This document shows positions 1 through 7,153 of a DNA stretch of 64,000 bases, one piece after another. Position 1 is the first letter of the stretch. Each line of letters begins with the position of its first letter. Below the pieces are notes generated by a model. That model worked only from the letters and a program-made list of their open reading frames with translations. It ran no database searches and was not told where the DNA came from. The position numbers and the translations under genes were made by a program. Location of the stretch: positions 744,001-808,000 of the forward strand of contig CAXNLE010000002.1 of NCBI GenBank assembly GCA_964203235.1, read 5' to 3'. The DNA comes from BACL27 sp964203235. Lineage in GTDB: Bacteria; Actinomycetota; Acidimicrobiia; Acidimicrobiales; Ilumatobacteraceae.

Positions 1-417
1 GAGGCCATGCTTTTGGCGATGGATCCGTTTGTAGTTCAGATGCATACGAGTTCTGGATTGCTGACTGCAATTCGTCAATCAACGATCACGCTTGACCAGG
101 CTGGCGCGCAAACGCTTGAGTTTATAAAAAAACATGTTGCTGAAGCACGCACGATACCGCTTTGCGGAAACTCAATCGGCACCGACCGCAGATTCTTGGC
201 TAAATACTTGCCTGAGATTGAAAATTATTTGCACTATCGAAGCGTTGATGTTTCAACAATTAAAGAACTTGTCAAGCGTTGGTACCCAGGGCTCGAAATT
301 ACTCGACCGACGAAAGCTGGTGCACATCGAGCATTAGACGATGTACAAGAAAGCATTCGCGAACTAAAGTTTTATCGCGAAAATGTTTTCAATGAGAACA
401 CAATCATTCAAAAATAA
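1..417 (+). CDS. orn: Oligoribonuclease, 5'-truncated by the window edge
   Basis: This is the C-terminal 138 residues of a DEDDh 3'-5' exoribonuclease that degrades 2-5-nt RNA fragments left by mRNA decay; Orn acts in the cytosol as a homodimer. Visible signatures are CGNSIGTDRRF, which carries one of the acidic metal ligands, HYRSVDVSTIKEL, and GAHRALDDVQESI, which carries the catalytic His and the last Asp of the DEDDh set. The frame is open at base 1, and the alignable start of the family (the first DxE motif) would lie upstream. It converges on the thioesterase gene, and the two coding regions overlap by 14 bp. Family assignment is secure; the true start is not in view. Confidence 0.93.
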   Translation, partial: EAMLLAMDPFVVQMHTSSGLLTAIRQSTITLDQAGAQTLEFIKKHVAEARTIPLCGNSIGTDRRFLAKYLPEIENYLHYRSVDVSTIKELVKRWYPGLEITRPTKAGAHRALDDVQESIRELKFYRENVFNENTIIQK

Positions 418-1171
418 CTTCGGTGACAGCGGCGATCTCGCCATCAGCAAGCACGTGTCGCAAAACAATTCGACCCTGTAAGTTTTGCGTGACAATTTGC
501 ACTTTGTCACCTGGATCAATTGCTCCATGATGTTCAACTGTTGCCCGTAAGGGTGCACGCTTGCCAGAGTTAGCACCAAGATATTCTTCGAGCACTTCCC
601 AATATGCGGCATTATTTAAATGACCAACTGCGTCCATGTCGCTAAACCGAATCGGCCAGTCTTGTGAGGTCGCGTTGTTGCTCGTTAAATCTGGCAAATT
701 TTTTCCAATTTCTAGTCGCGACGAGATCTTTCTCCCATTTGTGGCCGAAGATAACAGCTCGGTCATTTCTTTTGACAACGCCACAGGCTTCATCGTTTTG
801 AAATCAACTCGAACCCACAGCGCAGCGGTCTCAATAGCGACTTCACCAGCACACTTGATCTGTGTGCGACGCTCTGCCCAATGTGAACCCAATGCACCAC
901 ACCAAGTAGTTAATGCAATTTCGTCTAAATATTTCGGAAACGAAGTGACCCACATTTGCGTTCGTCGTACAACCCACGAATGTGGCTCGCTGTAGTTTCC
1001 ATCAAGTGAATCATCCGTCGCGATGTCTTGCAAATACCGAGCAATGGCGTCAAGGCGAACGCGTCCCTTGGGTGTGACATCACCTAGGCGCACTTTACGA
1101 GATGTCGAAAACTTGCGACCAGACTCAGCAATTGGGCTCGGCAAAGTCGCTGATTGACTTGCTTCTGACAT
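404..1171 (-). CDS. Acyl-ACP thioesterase (FatA-like, double hotdog)
   Basis: A 255-residue protein of the acyl-ACP thioesterase family, which hydrolyses acyl-ACP to free fatty acid in the cytosol. Two hotdog halves can be read. The first begins around GDVTPKGRVRLDAIARYLQD (residues 29-48). The second contains SDMDAVGHLNNAAYWEVLEE, the family's HLNNAAYW segment bearing catalytic polar residues. The length matches bacterial members. The ATG has no Shine-Dalgarno, but a TANNNT hexamer sits six bases upstream, so the mRNA is probably leaderless. The 3' end overlaps orn on the other strand. Its start codon and promoter are duplicated 2.5 kb away in a 70-bp repeat. In an actinobacterium it may serve fatty-acid release or lipid turnover; chain-length specificity cannot be read. 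Confidence 0.85.
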   Translation of the reverse strand: MSEASQSATLPSPIAESGRKFSTSRKVRLGDVTPKGRVRLDAIARYLQDIATDDSLDGNYSEPHSWVVRRTQMWVTSFPKYLDEIALTTWCGALGSHWAERRTQIKCAGEVAIETAALWVRVDFKTMKPVALSKEMTELLSSATNGRKISSRLEIGKNLPDLTSNNATSQDWPIRFSDMDAVGHLNNAAYWEVLEEYLGANSGKRAPLRATVEHHGAIDPGDKVQIVTQNLQGRIVLRHVLADGEIAAVTEVIFE

Positions 1172-1236
1172 GATGAAACCCTAGCCAGTATTGGGTCTGA
1201 TGGGCTTTTCGTGATCATGAATTTAAATCGCTTGGA
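1167..1236. repeat. 70-bp direct repeat, copy 1
   Basis: It matches 3643-3712 over 70 bases with a single mismatch (C at 1210, T at 3686). It contains the thioesterase start codon, its -10 hexamer and, pointing the other way, an AAATCGCTTGGA motif. Identity stops abruptly at both ends. The copy is directly oriented and brackets a single low-GC gene. Confidence 0.97.
1178..1183 (-). promoter_or_regulatory. -10 hexamer of a leaderless thioesterase promoter
   Basis: On the minus strand TAGGGT (pattern TANNNT) ends six bases before the ATG of the thioesterase. This is the spacing expected when transcription begins at the start codon itself, as is common in actinobacteria. No convincing -35 is seen. 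The same hexamer recurs in the second repeat copy (3654-3659), where it faces the membrane-protein gene. Transcript mapping has not been done. Confidence 0.5.
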
Positions 1237-1320
1237 GACCCTGCGAAGTAAGGATGATTCACAAAGTTATTAAACAGTGGTACGCACAGATGTGCGGCAA
1301 AGAAGAGACTTTTGGCGTCA

Positions 1321-1362
1321 TGATGGTGTTTAACTTGCGCAACGTTGGCTTAAACACCATCA
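1321..1362. repeat. 13-bp perfect inverted repeat downstream of the membrane-protein gene
   Basis: TGATGGTGTTTAA and its exact complement TTAAACACCATCA are separated by 16 bases that include the palindrome CAACGTTG. It lies 35 bp past the stop of the minus-strand gene at 1397-3490, where a terminator would be expected. No U-tract follows on either strand, so intrinsic termination is doubtful. It could equally be a protein-binding site or the scar of a mobile unit. Confidence 0.7.
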
Positions 1363-1396
1363 AAAATTCTTGACAGCTAATTGCGGCAAGATAGAT

Positions 1397-3490
1397 CTAA
1401 TCGTTCGTAAGTAATTTAAAGTCAGCCAAATCTTTCAAACGGCACTTATTATTTGTAAAGACACCGTACCTAAATTTAGTTGTCACATCTAATTCGTTCT
1501 CAAAAATTAAGCCTGTCAAAATACCGTCGGCTCTAAAAACGTCAATTAAATTTGAATTCTTATTATTCGATTGAAACCTCAAACAATGGCTGAATTCGAT
1601 GGGCAAAATGATCAAAGTTTTGCCAGAAGATTCCGCGACAATTCTAAGATCACCACCGTCGACAGATAAATTAGTTTTCCCAACTCTCACAAAGTCAGCA
1701 CCCAACTGCTTATACACAACTATTTCATCCATCGGGGCAAACGAGTTTTTATCCATTATCTGAAACGTCTCATTTAGTGACCGCGCAACGATTAAGCGTG
1801 TCGGTGAATAGTTGCCTAAATTCACATTCTTTAACCTGACTAAAAAATCACCCTCTGAATACTGCATAGCGGAATACGAGTTAGTCTCATTTAAATTACT
1901 GAGAGGCGAACCCAACCAAGCAAGTCTCAGGTATTGCACACCAAGAAGGCTGTAAAGATGAACATTCGTGTTCGCATAAACCAAATGATTTCTACTTTGT
2001 GGTTGAGCTGGATCAAAAAAGAATTGTTTTGAGAATGCATATTGAAACGGACTAAGTAAATGCGAATAATCATTTAATGCTGGAATTCGCCCTTGAACCA
2101 AGGTCTGATATTCGGCCCGTTCCTCTGCGTTAACTAGTCTTCCGCGATATGAAGAATCGCTAGTAATCCCTAATTCGCGCGACAAAAATTGCTCTGTCTT
2201 GTCCATTGCTACTGGGAGCGTTGAAGACCCAACCCCTGCGTCCCTAACCTCTGAGATCGTGGCAATTATTAAAATTGAAATTGCAATAGGAATGTAGAAA
2301 TACGACCTTGTTGCAATTGTGATGAGTTCAGTGAATCGTTTATTGCTAATCCACTTTCTTGCAAACGACACTAAATGGTTAAACCCGCTAGCTAACGAAG
2401 TGGCATAAATAGGTACCAAAAACCAAGTCAGATAATTAAGTTGTGGCCCTAACTCATGCGTCCATCTGGTTTGCCATATCCGATAAACAAGAACAAACAT
2501 TGCTGCGCAGAGCGAGCAATAAAACAGAATATCGCGCCTAGCTTTCTTGAAACATCTGGTTATTAAATAAAAAGTAATTACAACCGCAGCAATTTGCTTG
2601 ACGATCTCGTATCTATCGCCATTATAAAAAAATGCTTTGTATATAAAAGAAATTGATATCTTCTTTAGCGACATCGGCACGACTTCAGGAATCGCGTTTT
2701 GTGTGTATGCCGAATATTTGTAGTAGCCAGCTATGAAATTTAACGCACCAGTCAGCCAAAGCGCGCCAAAGACTGCTAACAATGCAGATATTCGAAGTTT
2801 CGCATTGCGGAAATCTTTTCTCAGCAACAAATACCAAAGACTACCGAGTGTTGTTGCCCCGACAAAAAAGATAGTACACACCGCCATTTGTGGATATATG
2901 GCGAGAATATAGATAGAGATTATGAACGTCAAAGACGCGTAAATTATGACTGATCGCATATTTTTAGCGTCAATACTCTCAATACAAATCGAAAGCAGCA
3001 TTGCACAAATTAGTAACGAAAGTATCGGAGGAATTATTTGATAAGTGTCATTATTAACTAGTCCATGGGCGTACGACCAAACTGTGCTAATTGGCACTAG
3101 GTATGCGGTAAAAATACTAATTCCAATGCTTGCTCGGAATTTACGGGCAAAACAAAAACTGCAAATAAACAAAGCAACTGAAAAAACAATCGCTATTGGG
3201 TACGGGTTATATATCTTTCCTGACAAGACTCCAATAAGGGTGACGGGTTCCAGTTTCCAGAGATAACCCCACTGCAGATTTCCAAGACCGAACAACAAAT
3301 CGCTGCGAAGCGAGAAAATTGGGCTCGTTTCTCTAATCTGATAATTAGCGAGCAATGCGATAAATCTTGCATCAGTTTGACTCAGGTCAGCTTTTGCCGA
3401 GAACCCGAATACGTAAACAGCAGACATGGCCGAAAATATTGCCAAATGAAGTAGAAAAAACTTCTGTCTTAGATTTTCAAAAATAATCAT
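1397..3490 (-). CDS. Large polytopic membrane protein, possible GT-C-type glycosyltransferase
   Basis: This 697-residue protein is not securely recognised. The first ~430 residues hold about eleven hydrophobic segments separated by short basic loops. The last ~260 residues are mostly soluble and, if the family guess is right, extracytoplasmic. The layout (acidic DARF near residue 41, many membrane spans, then a C-terminal domain with a LLGVQYLRL-like segment) resembles GT-C/YfhO-type lipid-linked sugar transferases, but no diagnostic motif decides it. Base composition is lower than its neighbours: hand counts give 20/60 G+C in 1441-1500, 22/60 in 2041-2100 and 25/60 in 2881-2940. It is the only gene between two copies of a 70-bp repeat. 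These facts together suggest horizontal acquisition. The second repeat copy would place a thioesterase-type promoter about 160 bp upstream. Confidence 0.75.
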   Translation of the reverse strand: MIIFENLRQKFFLLHLAIFSAMSAVYVFGFSAKADLSQTDARFIALLANYQIRETSPIFSLRSDLLFGLGNLQWGYLWKLEPVTLIGVLSGKIYNPYPIAIVFSVALFICSFCFARKFRASIGISIFTAYLVPISTVWSYAHGLVNNDTYQIIPPILSLLICAMLLSICIESIDAKNMRSVIIYASLTFIISIYILAIYPQMAVCTIFFVGATTLGSLWYLLLRKDFRNAKLRISALLAVFGALWLTGALNFIAGYYKYSAYTQNAIPEVVPMSLKKISISFIYKAFFYNGDRYEIVKQIAAVVITFYLITRCFKKARRDILFYCSLCAAMFVLVYRIWQTRWTHELGPQLNYLTWFLVPIYATSLASGFNHLVSFARKWISNKRFTELITIATRSYFYIPIAISILIIATISEVRDAGVGSSTLPVAMDKTEQFLSRELGITSDSSYRGRLVNAEERAEYQTLVQGRIPALNDYSHLLSPFQYAFSKQFFFDPAQPQSRNHLVYANTNVHLYSLLGVQYLRLAWLGSPLSNLNETNSYSAMQYSEGDFLVRLKNVNLGNYSPTRLIVARSLNETFQIMDKNSFAPMDEIVVYKQLGADFVRVGKTNLSVDGGDLRIVAESSGKTLIILPIEFSHCLRFQSNNKNSNLIDVFRADGILTGLIFENELDVTTKFRYGVFTNNKCRLKDLADFKLLTND

Positions 3491-3642
3491 GATGCCTGAG
3501 CTAAATTAAAAATCGCAATTCCTTTGTCCGTTTCGCCGGTCCGCCAAGCCTACTTTTAATTATTTCACGTCTTTACTAACTAATAGATTCCACCCTGTCC
3601 GCGAGGAACGCATGTTTTCGTCACCACTACGGCAGTCGGCCC

Positions 3643-3712
3643 GACATGATGAAACCCTAGCCAGTATTGGGTCTGATGGGCTTTTTGTGATCATGAATTT
3701 AAATCGCTTGGA
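3643..3712. repeat. 70-bp direct repeat, copy 2
   Basis: Second copy of 1167-1236. On the minus strand it keeps the ATG and -10 of the thioesterase, but the frame after the ATG stops after six codons. On the plus strand its right end supplies AAATCGC followed by TTGGA(A) just upstream of the WhiB7-like leader. The repeat therefore looks like a duplicated divergent promoter. Confidence 0.97.
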
Positions 3713-3713
3713 A
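3701..3713 (+). promoter_or_regulatory. Candidate autoregulated promoter of the whiB7-like leader
   Basis: The sequence reads AAATCGC directly before TTGGAA. WhiB7-dependent promoters are known for an AT-rich AAAT-like block placed about three bases upstream of the -35 hexamer, contacted by the WhiB7 AT-hook. The block, the three-base gap and a -35-like hexamer are all present here, 33 bp before the uORF ATG. The -10 is poor: TATGGT at 3726-3731 is too close, and TTCATA is only a weak match. This is a motif-based inference. Confidence 0.4.
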
Positions 3714-3745
3714 TTTCACAGAAATTATGGTTTCATAGATACCTG

Positions 3746-3919
3746 ATGTTCGCAAATGTTTCACACCTCTTGGCAGTTGCCTCAATGCGTTCAGTTGACG
3801 CGCGCACGATTAAATCTGTGCGCACAGCCAGCAAACCTCGCTGGTTTAGCACGGCGAAAAGTTTCGTTGATTATTCAACCAAACAGCCAACCCGACATCT
3901 CGGGATGCACCTGACGTAA
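3746..3919 (+). CDS. Leader uORF (57 codons) of the whiB7-like gene
   Basis: An ATG-initiated reading frame of 57 codons ends in TAA 27 bases before the stem of an intrinsic terminator and 146 bases before whiB. The peptide begins MFANVSHLLAVASMRSVDAR and ends RHLGMHLT. It resembles no protein I know, and no strong ribosome-binding site precedes it. Several short hairpins lie within it: 3802-3807 with 3818-3823, 3828-3832 with 3840-3844, and CCCGA/TCGGG around 3891-3904. Its last codons contain ACCCGAC (3890-3896), complementary to the 5' arm of the terminator. Position, size and complementarity fit a regulatory leader peptide. Coding by chance cannot be excluded without homologues. Confidence 0.5.
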   Translation: MFANVSHLLAVASMRSVDARTIKSVRTASKPRWFSTAKSFVDYSTKQPTRHLGMHLT

Positions 3920-3934
3920 AAGATTTCACGTCGG
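3911..3934 (+). promoter_or_regulatory. Hairpin across the uORF stop codon
   Basis: CTGACGT pairs with ACGTCGG (seven pairs, one G-T) around a ten-base loop. The uORF stop TAA begins at the end of the 5' arm, so a ribosome terminating there would disrupt the hairpin. It sits between the candidate antiterminator strand and the terminator. Confidence 0.5.
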
Positions 3935-3946
3935 AGAAATCCACGA

Positions 3947-3982
3947 GACCGTCGGGTGAAAACCCGGCGGTCTTTTTGTTTT
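3947..3982 (+). terminator. Intrinsic terminator in the whiB7-like leader
   Basis: GACCGTCGGGT and ACCCGGCGGTC form an eleven-pair stem (one G-U) around a GAAA-type loop. TTTTTGTTTTT follows immediately, giving a textbook rho-independent terminator. It lies between the uORF and whiB, with no complete gene other than the uORF to terminate, so attenuation is the natural reading. GTCGGGT in the 5' arm (3951-3957) is complementary to ACCCGAC at 3890-3896, an alternative antiterminator pairing. Confidence 0.85.
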
Positions 3983-4065
3983 TCCGGCGTGAAGCTATTC
4001 AATTAGCTGAACTAACAAAATAACCAAAAAAGCAATGCCCGACTAACGAATGAAAGGAACAGATA

Positions 4066-4440
4066 ATGACATTATTAGAAACACAGTTCACACAAAACGA
4101 AATTGGTGAAAGTTTCAAATTTGCGATCGACGACAAACCGCAATTTGTTCTGTCGGCGATGCGTTGTAACGACGGCAATGGCACTTTGTCTTATTTGTTC
4201 TTTTCGGATGAATTCGTTGATGTTGCGCGAGCCAAGGCGATTTGTGCAAAGTGTTCGACTAAGGCCGACTGCCTTACTGGAGCACTCGCACGCAACGAGC
4301 CTTGGGGCGTTTGGGGTGGCGAACTAATCGAAGAAGGTCACATTCGCACAACAAAGCGTCCGCGAGGTCGACCAGTTACTAAGCCTCATACAGTGTTAAC
4401 AATAAAAGAGGTACCGCTGCCCGCACACTGGGTTGCATAA
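4066..4440 (+). CDS. WhiB-family iron-sulfur regulator, WhiB7-like
   Basis: A 124-residue Wbl protein. Cys34, Cys60, Cys63 and Cys69 form the C-Xn-C-X2-C-X5-C set that binds a [4Fe-4S] cluster. GVWGG (81-85) is the glycine/tryptophan turn that contacts the principal sigma factor. RPRGRP (98-103) is an AT-hook, the hallmark that separates WhiB7 from most other Wbl proteins. WhiB7 activates intrinsic antibiotic-resistance genes with SigA. The ATG is preceded by AAAGGA at good spacing. The long upstream leader with uORF and terminator matches how whiB7 genes are known to be controlled by translation stress. The orthology call rests on the AT-hook plus leader, not on a search, so another Wbl subfamily with an AT-hook remains possible. 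Confidence 0.75.
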   Translation: MTLLETQFTQNEIGESFKFAIDDKPQFVLSAMRCNDGNGTLSYLFFSDEFVDVARAKAICAKCSTKADCLTGALARNEPWGVWGGELIEEGHIRTTKRPRGRPVTKPHTVLTIKEVPLPAHWVA

Positions 4441-4454
4441 CAGTAAAAAGTATC

Positions 4455-4504
4455 TTCTTGCGGGTGCAATCGCAGTCGCTAGCCTGCTTTCGTGCCCGCA
4501 AGAA
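4455..4504 (+). promoter_or_regulatory. 10-bp perfect hairpin enclosing the GTG start of the TlpA-like gene
   Basis: TTCTTGCGGG (4455-4464) pairs exactly with CCCGCAAGAA (4495-4504). The 30-base loop ends with the GTG used as start by the thioredoxin-like gene, and the 3' arm is its codons 2 to 5. No U-tract follows. It may limit translation of the downstream pair or block read-through from whiB. Confidence 0.6.
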
Positions 4505-5067
4505 CTCGAGCTTTAAAGAAGATAATAATTACTTTTGGAGTCCTTTTAATTGCCGTAGTTTTTGTGGGTCTTGTTAATCGTGATAACGCGGCTACTTATG
4601 AACTATCCAATGATGCCGCTAATTCGAGTAACGGCATCGCGACAAACACTGATAACAAAGGCTCACAATTGGCCGAAGTTGAGTTGCAAACTGTTCTGGG
4701 TGAAACGATTTCAACTAGTTCTTTTGTTGGTGGACCATCAATAATCAACATCTGGTACTCAACCTGCGAACCTTGTCGCCGAGAGCTTCCGGTTTTAGCG
4801 CAAGGTGCGTTGAAATACGGTGAAAAAATTCGTTTTATCGGCATCAACATTAAGGATTCTGCAAAAGTCGCCACTGAATTCGCCGCTGAATACGGCGTTA
4901 AATTTGAGATCTTTCTTGACGCAAATGGCGCATTTATTAGTGCAAGTGGCGTCAGCACTGCGCCTGTGACCTTCGCAGTCAACGCTCAGGGTCTGATTGT
5001 TAATCAGATCGCTGGCGAACTAAGTACCGCCAAGTTAGACGAACTCGTGTCAGAGTTGTTGAAATGA
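4492..5067 (+). CDS. TlpA/ResA-like membrane-anchored thioredoxin
   Basis: 191 residues with an N-terminal signal anchor (about residues 9-27), a low-complexity linker to about residue 60, and a thioredoxin-fold redoxin domain. The active site is CEPC (92-95) in IWYSTCEPCRRELP, and the cis-Pro segment is STAPVTF near residue 163. Such extracytoplasmic reductases keep apocytochrome c or oxidase CuA cysteines reduced, drawing electrons through CcdA, which is encoded next with an ATGA overlap. Pairing with CcdA and the nearby caa3 oxidase makes c-haem or CuA maturation the likely job. The start is GTG inside a hairpin with no Shine-Dalgarno; an in-frame stop just upstream rules out a longer form. 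Confidence 0.85.
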   Translation: MPARTRALKKIIITFGVLLIAVVFVGLVNRDNAATYELSNDAANSSNGIATNTDNKGSQLAEVELQTVLGETISTSSFVGGPSIINIWYSTCEPCRRELPVLAQGALKYGEKIRFIGINIKDSAKVATEFAAEYGVKFEIFLDANGAFISASGVSTAPVTFAVNAQGLIVNQIAGELSTAKLDELVSELLK

Positions 5068-5909
5068 TTTTTGCTATTGAAGGCAATTTTGCTTATTCGT
5101 TTATCTTGGGTGTGTTAGCGGCTGTCAACCCTTGCGGGTTTGTGTTGTTACCAACATATTTAGTTTTCTTCTTGGGCACTCGCGAAGAAACTGAATTAAC
5201 CACAAGTGAACGAATGCGACGCGCCCTAGTCGTTAGCTCAGGTATTTCAATTGGCTTTCTCGCAATATTTTTCGTGATTGGTGTGATCTCTCGATTGTTT
5301 ACACAATGGATTGAACTGAACGCGAAATATGCGTCGCTGGCGATTGGCGTAGTTTTAGTAATCGGCGGTGCGCGCATGATGTCGGGTTGGACACCCAAAT
5401 TCGCTATGCCCCAAATTGGCGGAGTGCAAACAAAAACTTTTCGAGCGACGGTTGTTTACGGCGTGGCTTATGCCGTGGCGTCAATCGGTTGCACGATCGG
5501 CTTTCTGACGACAGCAGTTTTCGGCTCAATTGCTCTGCACGGATTCATTTCTGGAGTTTTCAGTATTTTGCTTTACGGATTGGGCATGGCGATGCTCGTT
5601 ACAGCACTGACCGTAAGTTTGGCGTTTGCTAAAACTGGCATCGTGACAGTGATTAAGAACCGTCTATACATAATTCAGCGGCTGGGCGCAATTTTAGTAA
5701 CTCTGACCGGCATCTATTTGGTGCTCTATTGGTATGCGGCAATTAGCGAAGAAAAATCTACAAGTTTTGTCACCCGAATAGAGCGTTGGCAAACCACCGT
5801 TGCGACGTTCTTACAACAACAAGGTGCATATCGCTTGGCAATTGTGTTGACACTCATCGTCACCGTGGCAATATTTGTAAGTCGGCGTCAGGTGCGCGCA
5901 GCGTCATGA
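5064..5909 (+). CDS. ccdA: CcdA/DsbD-type transmembrane thiol-disulfide reductase
   Basis: A 281-residue integral membrane protein with about seven or eight spans. It passes electrons from cytosolic thioredoxin to extracytoplasmic thioredoxin-like proteins. The first redox cysteine is in VNPCGFVLLP (Cys24), the usual NPC start of the domain. The second is in SIGCTIGFL near residue 141. Its ATG overlaps the TGA of the TlpA-like gene, and its own stop overlaps the next start, so three genes are translationally coupled. The size is slightly above the ~240 residues of minimal CcdA because of an extra C-terminal span. Confidence 0.9.
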   Translation: MIFAIEGNFAYSFILGVLAAVNPCGFVLLPTYLVFFLGTREETELTTSERMRRALVVSSGISIGFLAIFFVIGVISRLFTQWIELNAKYASLAIGVVLVIGGARMMSGWTPKFAMPQIGGVQTKTFRATVVYGVAYAVASIGCTIGFLTTAVFGSIALHGFISGVFSILLYGLGMAMLVTALTVSLAFAKTGIVTVIKNRLYIIQRLGAILVTLTGIYLVLYWYAAISEEKSTSFVTRIERWQTTVATFLQQQGAYRLAIVLTLIVTVAIFVSRRQVRAAS

Positions 5910-6511
5910 TGTTTGCCAAGTTGCTGGCTCACCCAGATGTAAAAGAAGTGGTTGAATTGCGTGGCAAATTCGGCTTCATGGCATATCACGGGGGTGGATT
6001 AGAACATCTCACCGATGTCATCGCTCAAAGGTCTGCTGAGCAATCGAACTCGTCTTATTACGGTGTGCACCAGCCACGAGGTTTGAAGTGGCATGTGCCA
6101 TCACACGAAATTTCACCGAATTTTTCAACTTCGTTACAAAGTTTCATTAATCATGTTGACATTGTGGTCACGATTCACGGCTTTGGCCGAGAAGGGTTTT
6201 TCACTTCGCTACTTTTGGGCGGACGAAATCGAAACTTGGCGGGGCACCTAAGCACGCACTTAAAACAGCATCTGCCGATGTACGAGATCTGCGATGACCT
6301 TGAGACTATTCCAGTTGACTTACGTGGATTGCATGATGACAATCCTGTGAATCTGCCACGGTTAGGTGGTGTGCAGATCGAGTTGCCACCGCGCGTTCGT
6401 GGAGTTGGCAGATTCTGGAAAGACTGGGTTGGCGACGGTTTGACACCTCACACAGAGTCGCTGATTACAGCGCTTGTTTCTAGTTCTAAATCCTGGCAGA
6501 ATCAAAAATAG
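5906..6511 (+). CDS. Poly-gamma-glutamate hydrolase-like protein (PGDP family)
   Basis: 201 residues. HGGGLEHLTD (28-37) and TIHGFGREG (about 93-101) match the zinc-ligand motifs of the poly-gamma-glutamate hydrolase family (PF05908), known from phage PghP and YmaC-like proteins; these are zinc gamma-glutamyl hydrolases with a carboxypeptidase-like fold. The segment LLLGGRNRNLAGHLSTHL matches the usual region after the second motif. No signal peptide is seen, so it should act in the cytosol unless exported otherwise. I chose the ATG at 5906, which overlaps the ccdA stop; the reading frame extends upstream only through ccdA. It abuts pdxH stop-to-stop. The substrate is unknown here; gamma-glutamyl bonds in folate or peptidoglycan are alternatives. 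Confidence 0.7.
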   Translation: MMFAKLLAHPDVKEVVELRGKFGFMAYHGGGLEHLTDVIAQRSAEQSNSSYYGVHQPRGLKWHVPSHEISPNFSTSLQSFINHVDIVVTIHGFGREGFFTSLLLGGRNRNLAGHLSTHLKQHLPMYEICDDLETIPVDLRGLHDDNPVNLPRLGGVQIELPPRVRGVGRFWKDWVGDGLTPHTESLITALVSSSKSWQNQK

Positions 6512-7153
6512 TTAAGGAGCAAGACGCTCAATTCGCCATGGCGAATCACTAGCCAAACGCGTGTAGACGAAACGATCATGCAAGCGACTTGGTCGGCCTT
6601 GCCAAAACTCAATTGTTGTCGGCACGATGCACCAGCCACCCCAGGTTTCGGGTCGCGTGACTTGCCTATCGCCGAATTTTTCACGAACTTCGATAAGCCG
6701 TGCTTCAATAAAATTTCGATCTGGGATTACCTGCGATTGTGGCGATGCCCAAGCACCGATTTGAGATTCGCGTGGTCGCGATGCAAAGTAGTCATCACTT
6801 TGTTGTTCTGACACTCGCTGTACTGTGCCACGAACTCGAACTTGTCGATGTAAGTCAAGCCATGCGAAAACCGCACTAGCAACCGGATTTTTTATAAGTT
6901 GCAAACTCTTTGCGCTGTCGTAGTTCGTATAGAAAACAAAGCCTTCTTGAGTAGCGCTTCGCGCTAAAACAACTCGCGAATCTGGCACCGAATTTTTATC
7001 AACTGTAGAAACAGTCATTGCATTTGGCTCAGCAACGCCCGCACTCGCTGCTTCTTCGTACCAAATATTCCATTGCACAATTGGGTCAATATCTAAATCA
7101 GTGCGCTCTAAACCAGCAGTCTCATATTGCACGCGCCGATCGCGCAGGCTCAT
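6512..7153 (-). CDS. pdxH: Pyridoxamine/pyridoxine 5'-phosphate oxidase
   Basis: 213 residues, the normal size for PdxH. It is an FMN enzyme that makes pyridoxal 5'-phosphate from PNP or PMP with O2 in the cytosol. Diagnostic stretches are PDSRVVLARSATQEGFVFYTNYDSAK (FMN and PLP contacts), the central ASRPRESQIGAWASPQSQ, and EFWQGRPSRLHDRFVY before the terminal WRIERLAP. The ATG overlaps the serS stop (ATGA), so serS and pdxH form a coupled pair. Confidence 0.95.
   Translation of the reverse strand: MSLRDRRVQYETAGLERTDLDIDPIVQWNIWYEEAASAGVAEPNAMTVSTVDKNSVPDSRVVLARSATQEGFVFYTNYDSAKSLQLIKNPVASAVFAWLDLHRQVRVRGTVQRVSEQQSDDYFASRPRESQIGAWASPQSQVIPDRNFIEARLIEVREKFGDRQVTRPETWGGWCIVPTTIEFWQGRPSRLHDRFVYTRLASDSPWRIERLAP

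Noticed and set aside
1321..1362. attC-like integron site in the inverted repeat (GTTTAAC resembles RYYYAAC)
   Set aside because: The matching 3' core would need GTTRRRY but reads CTTAAAC, there is no integrase gene or cassette array, and the boxes are in the wrong places for an attC.
1167..3712. Insertion sequence or composite transposon
   Set aside because: No transposase, integrase or terminal inverted repeats are present, and the direct repeat is far longer than a target-site duplication and carries host promoter sequence.
5786..5905. 40-codon N-terminal extension of the poly-gamma-glutamate hydrolase-like protein
   Set aside because: It lies in ccdA in another frame. The family homology begins after the ATG that overlaps the ccdA stop.
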